From: Bacteroidales bacterium
GTDB lineage: Bacteria > Bacteroidota > Bacteroidia > Bacteroidales > F082
Direction of reading: 5' to 3'
DNA length: 64,000 nt
Assembly: GCA_017395365.1 (NCBI GenBank)
Contig: JAFPUN010000021.1
Span: forward strand, 1 to 64,000
Below, piece by piece: positions 44,935-51,961 of this stretch (its first letter is position 1; each line of letters opens with the position of its first letter). The position numbers and the translations under genes were made by a program. The notes below the pieces were generated by a model, which was not told where the DNA came from, did not search any database, and was given only the letters and a program-made list of their open reading frames with translations.

Positions 44935-44942
44935 CAAAACTA
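44935..44942 (-). promoter_or_regulatory. -7 box for sialidase gene
   Basis: TAGTTTTG followed by CACC on the minus strand, 42 bp before the ATG. It supports the shorter start. Confidence 0.55.
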
Positions 44943-44973
44943 ATATTATTTCGGAAATGACACAACTTTTTCC

Positions 44974-44981
44974 TATTTTTG
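44974..44981 (+). promoter_or_regulatory. -7 box for hypothetical gene at 45053
   Basis: TATTTTTG followed by CCTC, 71 bp before the chosen ATG. It argues against longer readings that would start upstream of or inside it. Confidence 0.55.
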
Positions 44982-45052
44982 CCTCGTGTATTAGCCAAAC
45001 ATCATCAACACACGAAAAGGAAATAGGATTATTATTAAAACAGCATAAAACC

Positions 45053-45712
45053 ATGGGTTGGATTATTGATCATTACAAAATCACTTACAACGACCTATTT
45101 GTGGGCAGTTATTACGTTTACGAAGACAATACTTATAGGTATTATGTCAACAGTTGGAAAAATGAACTTGAGCCCATCAAGGACCTCCTTGAAAAAAATG
45201 GCCTGTTGAAAGACAAAGGCACAAAGAGACCTATCGCTTCCATAACGAAAATGATGACAGCTGAAAATAGGGTAAAGGGCAGGAAGAGATCCATATATCA
45301 TTGTGATGGCTTTACTTTGGAAAGGATCCCTAATGAGACCAATGAGCGTTTTTGGGTGTATCGACATGATGCCAATAAAGGGCAGCCGGGCTATTCGGAC
45401 AAAAGCCATTCCGCTCCGCATTATGAAGGTGAAAAAACACCGGAAGGGATGAGGGAATGGACCACTTGGTATGCCTTCGTCAAGATGGATGATGGCACGT
45501 ACGAGGCGGCACTCGACGAATCATGGTGGTGGGGCGGCGGCCACAACGACGGCGGCACCATCCACACCGACATCCCCGAAGAATGGTTTGAATTGTCCTA
45601 TGATGAGTTCCTTGAAAACGTGGTGACGCTTTCGGCGGCTGCGCATTATGGATTCACACCCGATGAGCTGAAAGAAAAGAAAGGCTTGAAGGAGTTCTTT
45701 GGTTTTGAATAA
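45053..45712 (+). CDS. Cytosolic hypothetical protein
   Basis: 219 residues from the ATG at 45053. The open frame extends upstream to 44297, but that part only shadows the sialidase gene and a promoter box lies between. No signal peptide or transmembrane segment. Conspicuous parts are a basic middle (NRVKGRKRSIYHCDGF) and a WWWGGGHNDGGTIHTDIPEEWF stretch rich in Trp, Gly and His. No family recognised. The C-terminus faces the Imm32-like operon with a 1-bp gap, a tight convergent arrangement. Proximity to an immunity-like gene makes a role in a conflict system conceivable, but nothing in the sequence proves it. Confidence 0.7.
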   Translation: MGWIIDHYKITYNDLFVGSYYVYEDNTYRYYVNSWKNELEPIKDLLEKNGLLKDKGTKRPIASITKMMTAENRVKGRKRSIYHCDGFTLERIPNETNERFWVYRHDANKGQPGYSDKSHSAPHYEGEKTPEGMREWTTWYAFVKMDDGTYEAALDESWWWGGGHNDGGTIHTDIPEEWFELSYDEFLENVVTLSAAAHYGFTPDELKEKKGLKEFFGFE

Positions 45713-45713
45713 T

Positions 45714-46220
45714 CTAACAACCAGATTCAGTTGTTGATTCCATGGGTCTCCATTTGTCCAGAAGTCGACCCGCTTCTCTTTTGATTATTTCATCATCAAT
45801 TGAGTCCTCCAACTCCATGATCGCTCCGTACGCTTCCCATCGGCAGGGAAAGTCACAATGGTTTTTGGGGTCGAAATAATAGTCGAGACAGCGCAGCATA
45901 CGGAGGACGTGTTCGGGTTCTTCGCAATCAAGGACATCGAGGATACTATCCAAACCATCTTGAACATTCATCTCCTCCAGTTTCCCAAACGGATCAAGGA
46001 ATTTTCCGTAGGGACCCGAGTGGTTTTCCAAACTTTCAATGGCTATGATGTCGCTTTTGAAAAAAAGGAAGTTGACCATCACCAGGCACTCCTCGTGGCG
46101 ACCATACTCCTGCTCGTTATACTCCTTATCGTTGTAACTGCAAATGCCATCATAGACATTCCCGTCTACGCAATCAATCCTAACGCACTGACCGTCATAT
46201 TGTTTTAATCTCATCGTCAT
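45714..46220 (-). CDS. Hypothetical protein with LSm-like N-terminal domain
   Basis: 168 residues (an alternative ATG lies two codons in). The first 60 residues read RLKQYDGQCVRIDCVDGNVYDGICSYN...FFKSDIIAIESLE, the pattern of an SH3-like or LSm fold: G-x-x-V-x-I-x-x-x-D-G, then G, then D-I-x-x-I-E. The rest is acidic and helical, with two Cys pairs (LDCEEPEH; DFPCRWEA). Bacteroidetes encode small LSm-like proteins of this sort; function unknown. It is 6 bp downstream of the Imm32-like gene and presumably co-transcribed with it. Confidence 0.6.
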   Translation of the reverse strand: MTMRLKQYDGQCVRIDCVDGNVYDGICSYNDKEYNEQEYGRHEECLVMVNFLFFKSDIIAIESLENHSGPYGKFLDPFGKLEEMNVQDGLDSILDVLDCEEPEHVLRMLRCLDYYFDPKNHCDFPCRWEAYGAIMELEDSIDDEIIKREAGRLLDKWRPMESTTESGC

Positions 46221-46226
46221 CCTCTT

Positions 46227-46448
46227 TTAGGGCACTTCCACCTTCTCTACAATCAATTCCACAGAGTGATCCTCCAAAGAATTGTATTCGTCGAGATGAA
46301 AGTGTGAGTTTGTAGATTCTTCATCGGCAAGCGTCATAAGATGATGGGCCAGCGAACGCAAACCTGCCGCATTGGCAGAAATGACGATGGCGCCATCGGC
46401 ATCAACTCTCGTGGCAATAGTGAAGCCGTCCTCCCATTTGAATTCCAT
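46227..46448 (-). CDS. Small Imm32-like immunity-type protein
   Basis: 73 residues. The pattern EFKWEDG...IVISANAAGLRSLAHHLMTLA...HFHLDEYNSLEDHSVELIVEKV strongly resembles the Imm32 immunity-protein family: a G-L-x-S-L-A helix, H-x-H-L-D, then S-x-E-L-I-V. Such proteins neutralise toxins of polymorphic systems, but solitary copies are also found as orphans. No toxin with a recognisable domain is adjacent. It is first in a two-gene operon, with a TATCTTTG promoter box about 130 bp upstream. The repeat at 46482-46543 lies in its leader. Confidence 0.6.
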   Translation of the reverse strand: MEFKWEDGFTIATRVDADGAIVISANAAGLRSLAHHLMTLADEESTNSHFHLDEYNSLEDHSVELIVEKVEVP

Positions 46449-46481
46449 AATACTACTTTTTCTATTTCTTTGAACTTCGTT

Positions 46482-46543
46482 GGCTATAAGCTATCAGCTT
46501 GGTAGCATCTTTGCTAAAAGCTGATGGCTGATAGCTGAAAGCC
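46482..46543. repeat. GCTGATAGC-family inverted repeat in Imm32-like leader
   Basis: GGCTATAAGCTATCAGCTT at the left faces AGCTGATGGCTGATAGC at the right, with TAGCA/TTGCTA inside. Same family as 38151-38227. Confidence 0.75.
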
Positions 46544-46576
46544 GTGTTTTTTTATATTCACATTCACTTGTCGCAC

Positions 46577-46584
46577 AAAGATAA
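46577..46584 (-). promoter_or_regulatory. -7 box for Imm32-like operon
   Basis: TATCTTTG followed by TGCG on the minus strand. Confidence 0.55.
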
Positions 46585-46596
46585 TACTTTTGGGAT

Positions 46597-47127
46597 TTAC
46601 ACAAGGTTTCCTTCCAGTTTCAACAACTCGAATTTGTTGTGCAAACCACCGCCATAGCCCGTGAGTTTGCCATTAGTACCCATCACGCGATGGCAGGGCA
46701 CGATGAGGCAGATGGGGTTCCAACCCACTGCGCCACCTACCGCTTGTGCCGACATTTTTCTTGGTTTCGGAGACGTTTCAGGAAACGTCTCTACGATGCG
46801 TTTCGCAATTTGACCGTAGGTCACGGTTCTCCCGAAAGGTATTTCACATACGATATCTAACACCGCCTTGCGGAATGGCGTCAGGCCTTCCATGCGATAG
46901 GCTGGTGTGAAATCGGGTTGACGGCCTGTGAAATAGAGATCCAACCAACGATAGGTGTCATGGATTACGGGCGGTAGGGACGTGGCGCGCCGCGTCTCTA
47001 CAAAGCCCAATGGATGTTTGTTTTCGTCACGCGAGCCTGCAAACCATAGACCCGTCAACACCATGCCGTCGGTACTCATCAGCAGGTCATCGAAACCTTC
47101 TGGGGTCGGATAAAGGTATATAGTCAC
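46597..47127 (-). CDS. ogt: Methylated-DNA-protein-cysteine methyltransferase with two repeat insertions
   Basis: 176 residues from a GTG at 47127. That start has GGAGG 7 bp before it and lies just past the stop of the GNAT gene; a longer frame upstream shadows that gene. The active-site motif is IVPCHRVMG (Cys accepts the alkyl group), with LTPFRKAVLDIVCEIPFGRTVTYGQIAKRI as the DNA-binding helix region. It repairs O6-alkylguanine by irreversible transfer. Two 28-bp palindromes are translated in frame as V-E-T-R-R-A-T-S-L-P (N-terminal domain) and V-E-T-F-P-E-T-S-P-K (between YGQIAKRI and AQAVGGAVG). The second lies next to the DNA-recognition region, so activity should be tested. Confidence 0.85.
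   Translation of the reverse strand: MTIYLYPTPEGFDDLLMSTDGMVLTGLWFAGSRDENKHPLGFVETRRATSLPPVIHDTYRWLDLYFTGRQPDFTPAYRMEGLTPFRKAVLDIVCEIPFGRTVTYGQIAKRIVETFPETSPKPRKMSAQAVGGAVGWNPICLIVPCHRVMGTNGKLTGYGGGLHNKFELLKLEGNLV
46767..46794. repeat. 28-bp GTAGAGACG-family copy near ogt active region
   Basis: Read on the minus strand: GTAGAGACGTTTCC then TGAAACGTCTCCGA, near-palindromic, translated V-E-T-F-P-E-T-S-P. Confidence 0.8.
46974..47001. repeat. 28-bp GTAGAGACG-family copy in ogt N-terminal domain
   Basis: Ends GTAGGGACG and CGTCTCTAC with a GGCGCGCC centre; translated V-E-T-R-R-A-T-S-L on the minus strand. Centre matches the copy at 62920-62947. Confidence 0.85.
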
Positions 47128-47129
47128 AT

Positions 47130-47615
47130 TCAATCCTCCAATGCAAACTTTTTCAATGCCGTTTCGTCCAAGCGCTGCACCGTCCATTCGTCCATGGGCA
47201 CGGCACCGATGCTGCGGTAAACGGTCAAGGCGGGTTTGTTCCAATCGAGGCAAATCCACTCCATACGGCCGCAGTTGCGCTCCACGGCAATCTTGGCGAG
47301 ATATTTCAACAGAGCCTTGCCATAGCCCCGACCGCGTTTTTCGGGAAGGATAAACAGGTCTTCGAGATACAGGCCCTTGCGTCCGACAAAAGTGGAGAAG
47401 TTGTGGAAAAACAAAGCGAATCCGATGACCGCGTCGTCTTCCTCGGCAAAGACCACCTCGGCGGAATGCTCCAAAAAAAGGGAATGATAGATGGTGGTTT
47501 CATCGGCCACAACTTCATCGGCGCATTTCTCGTAAACGGCGAGTTTCTTGATGAATTCAAGGACTAGGCCTGCCTCTTCGGGCTTCGCAGGACGGATAGT
47601 GAATTGATTGTTCAT
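47130..47615 (-). CDS. GNAT-family N-acetyltransferase
   Basis: 161 residues from the ATG at 47615 (MNNQFTIRPAKPEEAGLVLEF). The acetyl-CoA loop is YLEDLFILPEKRGRGYGKALLKYLAKIA, containing the R-G-x-G-[YFK]-[GA]-K motif, followed by ERNCGRMEWICLDWNKPALTVYRSIGAVPMDEW. This layout (LEDLFV..., VLDWN.PA..FY...GA) fits spermidine/diamine N-acetyltransferase-like GNATs. It transfers acetyl from acetyl-CoA to an amine; substrate not certain. It lies between the helical-protein gene and ogt, both on the same strand, with 2 bp between its stop and the ogt start. Confidence 0.85.
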   Translation of the reverse strand: MNNQFTIRPAKPEEAGLVLEFIKKLAVYEKCADEVVADETTIYHSLFLEHSAEVVFAEEDDAVIGFALFFHNFSTFVGRKGLYLEDLFILPEKRGRGYGKALLKYLAKIAVERNCGRMEWICLDWNKPALTVYRSIGAVPMDEWTVQRLDETALKKFALED

Positions 47616-47636
47616 GGTTTGACGATTTCGAAAGTG

Positions 47637-47644
47637 CAAAGATA
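47637..47644 (-). promoter_or_regulatory. -7 box before GNAT-ogt pair
   Basis: TATCTTTG followed by CACT on the minus strand, 22 bp before the GNAT ATG, right after the preceding stop. Confidence 0.5.
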
Positions 47645-48139
47645 TCATTTTTTCAACATCTTTCCCCTAATATGTTTCAACGCGGCCGGCAGCACCTCTG
47701 ACTCCATCATCTGGAGTGCCGTATTGAACTCTTCAAGAAGTTCCGGGTAGAATTTGCTTTGTGCATAAGTCAGTTTGATGGCCAATGACTTCACGCCGAT
47801 GGGTTCGTCGGAAAGCATGGCGTTGAAGCAGAAATCGAGGAAATCGGTACGGATGTTGTCGGCCTCAAAGGGAGTTCTTTCCAACAGGTTCATGATGAGG
47901 CGACGCTTGGTAGTGCTGGTGGTGCGCATGACTTCGTCGATAAGGGTATTCTGCCTTTCGGCCAACCAAGAATCTGCGGTTTTGGGCAGGTGTGTCATTA
48001 CCCAAGCTGCATTGTCGGAAGTACGCTTGTCTTCGTCGAAGAGCAACTGAAACAGTTCCTCCTTGAAGTCGCCACCAGCCAAGGCCCGAGCATCGCCTCC
48101 GCTGATTCTGCCGGACAATATGGCTTTCAGCTCCGACAT
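47645..48139 (-). CDS. Small helical (HEAT-like) hypothetical protein
   Basis: 164 residues, almost entirely predicted helix: ELFQLLFDEDKRTSDNAAWVMTHLPKT, IDEVMRTTSTTKRRLIMNLLERTPF, FLDFCFNAMLSDEPIGVKSLAIKLTYAQSKFYPELLEEF. The spacing looks like a short HEAT/ARM-type repeat protein, as in small Bacteroidetes DNA-alkylation-repair-like proteins, but it lacks features to name it. It starts 3 bp after the PhzF stop, so it is co-transcribed with it. A GNAT and the alkyl-repair gene ogt follow; a link to DNA repair is only a contextual guess. Confidence 0.65.
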   Translation of the reverse strand: MSELKAILSGRISGGDARALAGGDFKEELFQLLFDEDKRTSDNAAWVMTHLPKTADSWLAERQNTLIDEVMRTTSTTKRRLIMNLLERTPFEADNIRTDFLDFCFNAMLSDEPIGVKSLAIKLTYAQSKFYPELLEEFNTALQMMESEVLPAALKHIRGKMLKK

Positions 48140-48142
48140 AGG

Positions 48143-48979
48143 CTAAACACACAATTCACCTTTTGCCACAATCGCTGCCGTGCCGCCCACATAGATGGTG
48201 CCATCCTTTCGGATTTGTGTGGCCACCACCGACGGTCGACCCATGGCCTCACCTTGCATGAAGGCGCACTCTGCTTCTGCACCAAGGCATCCGTTATGTT
48301 GCAGATAGAAAGTCAAGGCAGCGTTGGCGGTGCCAGTGGCCGATTCCTCGGGCACGCCGTACAAAGGCCCAAAGTCTCGGACATGGGCTGTGTAGCTGTC
48401 ATTGGCGAAGGCAAAGACATGGAAACTTACTGCATCATATTTCTTGGTGATGGCAGCGATGGCCTCCATGTCGGGATTCAAGGCCTGCAAGGTTTCCACA
48501 TCGGGCAGGAGAATCATCAAATCGGGAAGGCCCGAGTAGGCTATTTGTATAGGCATAATGGGGTGATAATCATTGACGCCCAATGCCTTATAGATTTCTG
48601 CCGTCTGTTCGACAGTGGCCACAATACGCGGCATAGCCATCTGCATCATCACCCTCTCCCCTGCTTCGACGCGTAAATCACCAGCAAGCGTATGGCATAG
48701 GCATTGTCCCGCAGCCAAACCTTCATGGTGCAACAAATAGAATGAGGCTATGGTGGCGTGACCACACAGCTCCACTTCGGCTTTCGGTGTGAAATACCGG
48801 ATAGTAAACTCCTTATCGGAATGCCGCCTGATGAAAGCCGTCTCCGAATAGCGCAACTCGGCGGCGATTTGCAGCATTAATTTCTCTTCGGGGAACTGTT
48901 CTGATTCGAGCAGCACTACGCCCGCGGGATTGCCGCCGAAAGGCTGGTCGGTAAAAGCGTCAAGGATATAGTATTTCAT
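48143..48979 (-). CDS. PhzF-family isomerase/epimerase
   Basis: 278 residues. N-terminal YYILDAFTDQPFGGNPAGVVLLE, RYSETAFI with the conserved acidic residue, GHATIASFYLLHHEG, and the C-terminal VPEESATGTANAALTFYL and GEAMGRPS motifs define the PhzF fold (diaminopimelate-epimerase-like). Members isomerise small acids in phenazine or other pathways; most, like this isolated copy, have no known substrate. No other phenazine gene is present, so phenazine synthesis is not implied. It is 16 bp after the dual-OB/SANT gene and 3 bp before the helical-protein gene. Confidence 0.9.
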   Translation of the reverse strand: MKYYILDAFTDQPFGGNPAGVVLLESEQFPEEKLMLQIAAELRYSETAFIRRHSDKEFTIRYFTPKAEVELCGHATIASFYLLHHEGLAAGQCLCHTLAGDLRVEAGERVMMQMAMPRIVATVEQTAEIYKALGVNDYHPIMPIQIAYSGLPDLMILLPDVETLQALNPDMEAIAAITKKYDAVSFHVFAFANDSYTAHVRDFGPLYGVPEESATGTANAALTFYLQHNGCLGAEAECAFMQGEAMGRPSVVATQIRKDGTIYVGGTAAIVAKGELCV

Positions 48980-48995
48980 TGTTATTCAATTTTTA

Positions 48996-50246
48996 CTATG
49001 GCTCATCTGTTTTGTTTTGCCTAACTACTATTGAAGCATCTTTTTGTACTGGTTTGCAACAGCTTTCATACAATTCTTGATTCTCCACGCGGAACGACTT
49101 GCTATCAAAAATGGTACAATAGCTTCTGTATAGTTTTTCATCTTTCTCTCGGAGAAGATCGCTGTCAAATTTCAAAACAGTCTTTGGAGGAGAATAACTA
49201 ATCGTGAACCTTGTCGTTTTTATCTTCTCTTCACCATGGTTTTCCATTTGTTGAAGCAGTTCTTTCCGCAATGCGCCAATTTGGTTCTCTGTCTCTTTCT
49301 TGAGGTCAATCAAACGGGCCAATTCTTGATCATAATAATCAAACCAATTACTCGACGAATCTTCGACAAGTAGTTTTTTCAAGCGAGAACGGATAGATCC
49401 TTCATTCCGCTGAAATCGAGTCATGATTTCATTAAGCGAAGCCCCCTGTCGATGCATCTCCATCAATAAACTATCATCCTCTTGACTCCATTTAGCATAG
49501 GCATTTGGATGAAGTTGTTTCTGCCGATCCACATATGACAGTTCCTTGCTAGGAGAAGGATCTTCATTCTTTTCCATTTCTATTTCGGGAGACAAGAACA
49601 CCCCTGCAACCAGTTTGAAATGAAAACCTTCGAATTCCAACCCCAATGAGAGTGTAAGGTATACTCCTTTTAAGTCCGTGTATCTTTCGGGATTCTTCTT
49701 AAAAGCATCCAAAAAATAAGGATCCGTAATAGGGAAGTCATAGTTTGAACCATAATAAGTAAATTTCATCCGATATTTTGACTTTTCCCTTCCTTCGTCA
49801 ATGTAGGCACTAGCTATTTCAGGGCGTATGAGCATCAACGAATAGTTGAGCCGGTCTATCATCTTTGCTGGGATGGCTTTCCCTCGAAAATAGAATACCG
49901 CTTGATGAACAGGGTCAATGAGTTGGCTCATGAAATCGTCTTTAAATTCATTGTCATTGGGGCAGCATTCCATGCGCGAACAATGCACATCTTCGGTATG
50001 AGCTTTATGAGGACAAGGCACCACGTCAGTAAGCCTTACCAATGAAAGCAATTTGACACCTTGCGCCAATTGCATCGGGATTTCTCCGTTTTCTGCCATC
50101 GAAACCGGGCGAATCCAACAAGGGCGACCGTCATCATGGCGAACAACATCCATACGACCGTCTGGCCTTGGCGAGACCTCAACGCCAGCAATGCAACGTC
50201 CACCATGTTTGTATGAATTGGCCAAACAAATGAAATACTTATCCAT
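48996..50246 (-). CDS. Dual-OB-like protein with SANT-like and coiled-coil C-terminus
   Basis: 416 residues from the ATG at 50246; a TTG at 50255 would add three residues and overlap the previous stop. N-terminal half beta-rich (KYFICLANSYKHGGRCIAGVEV, GRPCWIRPVS, GVKLLSLVRLTDVVPCPHKAHTEDVHC), resembling the dual OB-fold domain paired with DUF488 in Bacteroidetes. Cys and His residues at PCPHKAH...CSRMECC could bind zinc. About residues 245-293 read AKWSQEDDSLLMEMHRQGASLNEIMTRFQRNEGSIRSRLKKL, a SANT/Myb-like helix set, followed by a coiled coil. Nucleic-acid binding is inferred. Third gene of a tight operon after two DUF488 genes. Confidence 0.5.
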   Translation of the reverse strand: MDKYFICLANSYKHGGRCIAGVEVSPRPDGRMDVVRHDDGRPCWIRPVSMAENGEIPMQLAQGVKLLSLVRLTDVVPCPHKAHTEDVHCSRMECCPNDNEFKDDFMSQLIDPVHQAVFYFRGKAIPAKMIDRLNYSLMLIRPEIASAYIDEGREKSKYRMKFTYYGSNYDFPITDPYFLDAFKKNPERYTDLKGVYLTLSLGLEFEGFHFKLVAGVFLSPEIEMEKNEDPSPSKELSYVDRQKQLHPNAYAKWSQEDDSLLMEMHRQGASLNEIMTRFQRNEGSIRSRLKKLLVEDSSSNWFDYYDQELARLIDLKKETENQIGALRKELLQQMENHGEEKIKTTRFTISYSPPKTVLKFDSDLLREKDEKLYRSYCTIFDSKSFRVENQELYESCCKPVQKDASIVVRQNKTDEP

Positions 50247-50251
50247 AATGT

Positions 50252-50701
50252 TCAAATGAGGTGAACAATCGTGACCTTTTCTTTACTGTGTGCTTGCAGA
50301 AATTCGGCCAATAGCCTGCGGTGGCATTGCTCAGGTGTGTCTTCGCTACACAGGAAGCACGAGCCATCAAAAGCTTTTACACCGTATTTACGAATGATAT
50401 CTCTGGTTTTCAGTAAGTTCGAATAAATTTCTACATATTCTTCCCAGGTTACTTCCTCTTTGTGCCACTTGTCGAGTAATTCTTTTGTCGGTGCAAAATC
50501 ATCAACATACTGATAGGGAATATGGCAAATCTCGTTGACGAAAAACTCCAAGTCTTTTCCTTTGGCAAAACCAGCCAGTTGGCTGCTATTACTAATGCGA
50601 ACATCCACTAACTGCTTCACATTGTTGTCGCGCAGCAGATTAAAGAAGTGTTCGGCACTTTTTTTCGTAAAGCCGATGGTATAGAGCGTAATCATAGTCA
50701 A
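50252..50701 (-). CDS. DUF488 protein, short form
   Basis: 149 residues. ITLYTIGFTKKSAEHFFNLLRDNNVKQLVDVRISNSSQ and FLCSEDTPEQCHRRLLAEFL contain the DUF488 hallmarks: Y-T-I-G-[FH], D-V-R, and C-S-E-x-x-P-x-x-C-H-R. The conserved Cys, Glu and His suggest an enzyme, but the family has no established reaction that I know of. Its ATG overlaps the stop of the larger DUF488 gene by 4 bp (ATGA), and the dual-OB-like gene begins 5 bp after its stop. The arrangement argues for one functional unit. Confidence 0.8.
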   Translation of the reverse strand: MTMITLYTIGFTKKSAEHFFNLLRDNNVKQLVDVRISNSSQLAGFAKGKDLEFFVNEICHIPYQYVDDFAPTKELLDKWHKEEVTWEEYVEIYSNLLKTRDIIRKYGVKAFDGSCFLCSEDTPEQCHRRLLAEFLQAHSKEKVTIVHLI

Positions 50702-51330
50702 TAGTTTTCTTCCTCTTGGAGTTTGGGGCTATAGCCTATCTCCTTGTTTTTTAAGCGATATGCATCTTTACGTTGTTCCTCTTCCGTATAGGATCCAAAT
50801 AGATAATCCACTTCTGAAAGATGGTATTTCCGTGAATGGAGAAAAGATGCTATCATTTCTTTTTCCAGATCTGCTTGAGACGCCAATGACGCATCTTTCA
50901 TAATATGCTGAACATCAATACCACGCTCATAAAAATAGCGCGAAACAAGAGAAAAGCGGTGACATTCCAAAGGATCTGCTTCAGAACACATGAAAGCAAT
51001 TCTAAAGCCTTTTTCTAAGCCCTTCATCACACGCTCAACCCCTTTCTTGAAGAGGGGAGTCGCAACTGCTTTTTCAAAATCTACTTGTTCATTCTCATCC
51101 AAACAATCCGTTCGTCTTGCGCCAAACTCGTCGCCAAAGTGCAAATACTGAATGTTGTGAGCCTTCAAATAGCATTTCAAACCATCTTGGTTGAATTGTG
51201 GAGAGTACTTACTCGCAGGAATGCTTCTGACATCAATCACACAATTGATGCCATGTACATTCAGTAGTCCCATAAACTCCTCTAAGGATTGGTTGGAATG
51301 TCCTATACTATATAACCTGTAATTATCCAT
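50698..51330 (-). CDS. DUF488 protein, long form
   Basis: 210 residues. YRLYSIGHSNQSLEEFMGLLNVHGINCVIDVRSIPASKYSPQFN is followed by LHFGDEFGARR and, near residues 113-125, AFMCSEADPLECHRFSLV, the standard DUF488 set. A helical tail of about 60 residues (FLHSRKYHLSEVDYLFGSYTEEEQRK) is extra compared with the shorter paralogue. It is first gene of the DUF488-DUF488-dualOB operon, with TATCTTTG 26 bp upstream. Biochemical role unknown; the family is often found near mobile or defence genes. Confidence 0.8.
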   Translation of the reverse strand: MDNYRLYSIGHSNQSLEEFMGLLNVHGINCVIDVRSIPASKYSPQFNQDGLKCYLKAHNIQYLHFGDEFGARRTDCLDENEQVDFEKAVATPLFKKGVERVMKGLEKGFRIAFMCSEADPLECHRFSLVSRYFYERGIDVQHIMKDASLASQADLEKEMIASFLHSRKYHLSEVDYLFGSYTEEEQRKDAYRLKNKEIGYSPKLQEEENY

Positions 51331-51355
51331 TCAATACTATTCAATTGTCTGGCTG

Positions 51356-51363
51356 CAAAGATA
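51356..51363 (-). promoter_or_regulatory. -7 box for DUF488 operon
   Basis: TATCTTTG followed by CAGC on the minus strand, 26 bp before the first ATG. Confidence 0.6.
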
Positions 51364-51390
51364 AAGAATTTTTTCCATTATCGTAATAGC

Positions 51391-51834
51391 TTATAGTATC
51401 TGTGCCGTATGGTTCTTGGTATCCACTTTGCCAATGGCATCGACAATAACACCTTCTTCATCAATGACGTAGGTGGTACGCAGCGTGCCTTCGGTCACCT
51501 TGCCGTACATCTTCTTCTCACCCCAAGCCTCGTAGGCTTTCAGGATAGTCAAATCAGTGTCGGCGATGAGATGGAAAGGCAGGTTGTATTTGGCAATGAA
51601 GTTTTGGTGTGACTTGGCACTATCGCGACTGACACCCAGCACGTTGTAGCCCAATGCCAGAAAACGCTCGTAGTTGTCACGAAGGTCGCAGGCCTCGGCG
51701 GTGCAGCCTGGCGTGCTGTCTTTGGGATAGAAATAGAGCACCAGTTTCTTTCCAACAAAATCCGTCAGTTTGACGAGGTTACCGTTCTCGTCTTGCCCTT
51801 CAAAGTAAGGGGCTTTCGTTCCTTTTTGTAACAT
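51391..51834 (-). CDS. bcp: Thioredoxin-dependent thiol peroxidase (Bcp/PrxQ)
   Basis: 147 residues. Peroxiredoxin core LVLYFYPKDSTPGCTAEACDLRDNY: the first Cys (in P-G-C-T) is the peroxidatic one and the second, five residues on, is the resolving Cys of the PrxQ type. GVSRDSAKSHQNFIAKYNLPFHLIADTD follows. It reduces hydrogen and organic peroxides with electrons from thioredoxin in the cytosol. Single gene, TAACTTTG promoter box 26 bp upstream, divergent from the small RNA gene. Confidence 0.93.
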   Translation of the reverse strand: MLQKGTKAPYFEGQDENGNLVKLTDFVGKKLVLYFYPKDSTPGCTAEACDLRDNYERFLALGYNVLGVSRDSAKSHQNFIAKYNLPFHLIADTDLTILKAYEAWGEKKMYGKVTEGTLRTTYVIDEEGVIVDAIGKVDTKNHTAQIL

Positions 51835-51859
51835 AGTTTGTATGTATTGTTCGTGTGCG

Positions 51860-51867
51860 CAAAGTTA
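51860..51867 (-). promoter_or_regulatory. -7 box for bcp
   Basis: TAACTTTG followed by CGCA on the minus strand. Confidence 0.6.
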
Positions 51868-51925
51868 CACATTTTGACACTAATTCAAGTAAAAACAAAT
51901 ATTTTGAGTTTTTTATATTCAGTAC

Positions 51926-51955
51926 TTGCTCTTACACGAAAAATGTGTATTTTTG
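51926..51955 (+). promoter_or_regulatory. Strong promoter of small RNA gene
   Basis: TTG at 51926-51928 and TATTTTTG at 51948-51955 with 19 bp between, followed by CAGCA. It points at no open reading frame on this strand. Confidence 0.7.
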
Positions 51956-51961
51956 CAGCAA

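Noticed and set aside
44297..45052. Long N-terminal extension of the 219-residue hypothetical protein
   Set aside because: It shadows the sialidase gene and runs across a promoter box; the ATG at 45053 is a better start.
48143..48979. Phenazine biosynthesis locus
   Set aside because: Only a PhzF-family protein is present; no other phenazine gene is near, and solitary PhzF homologues are common.
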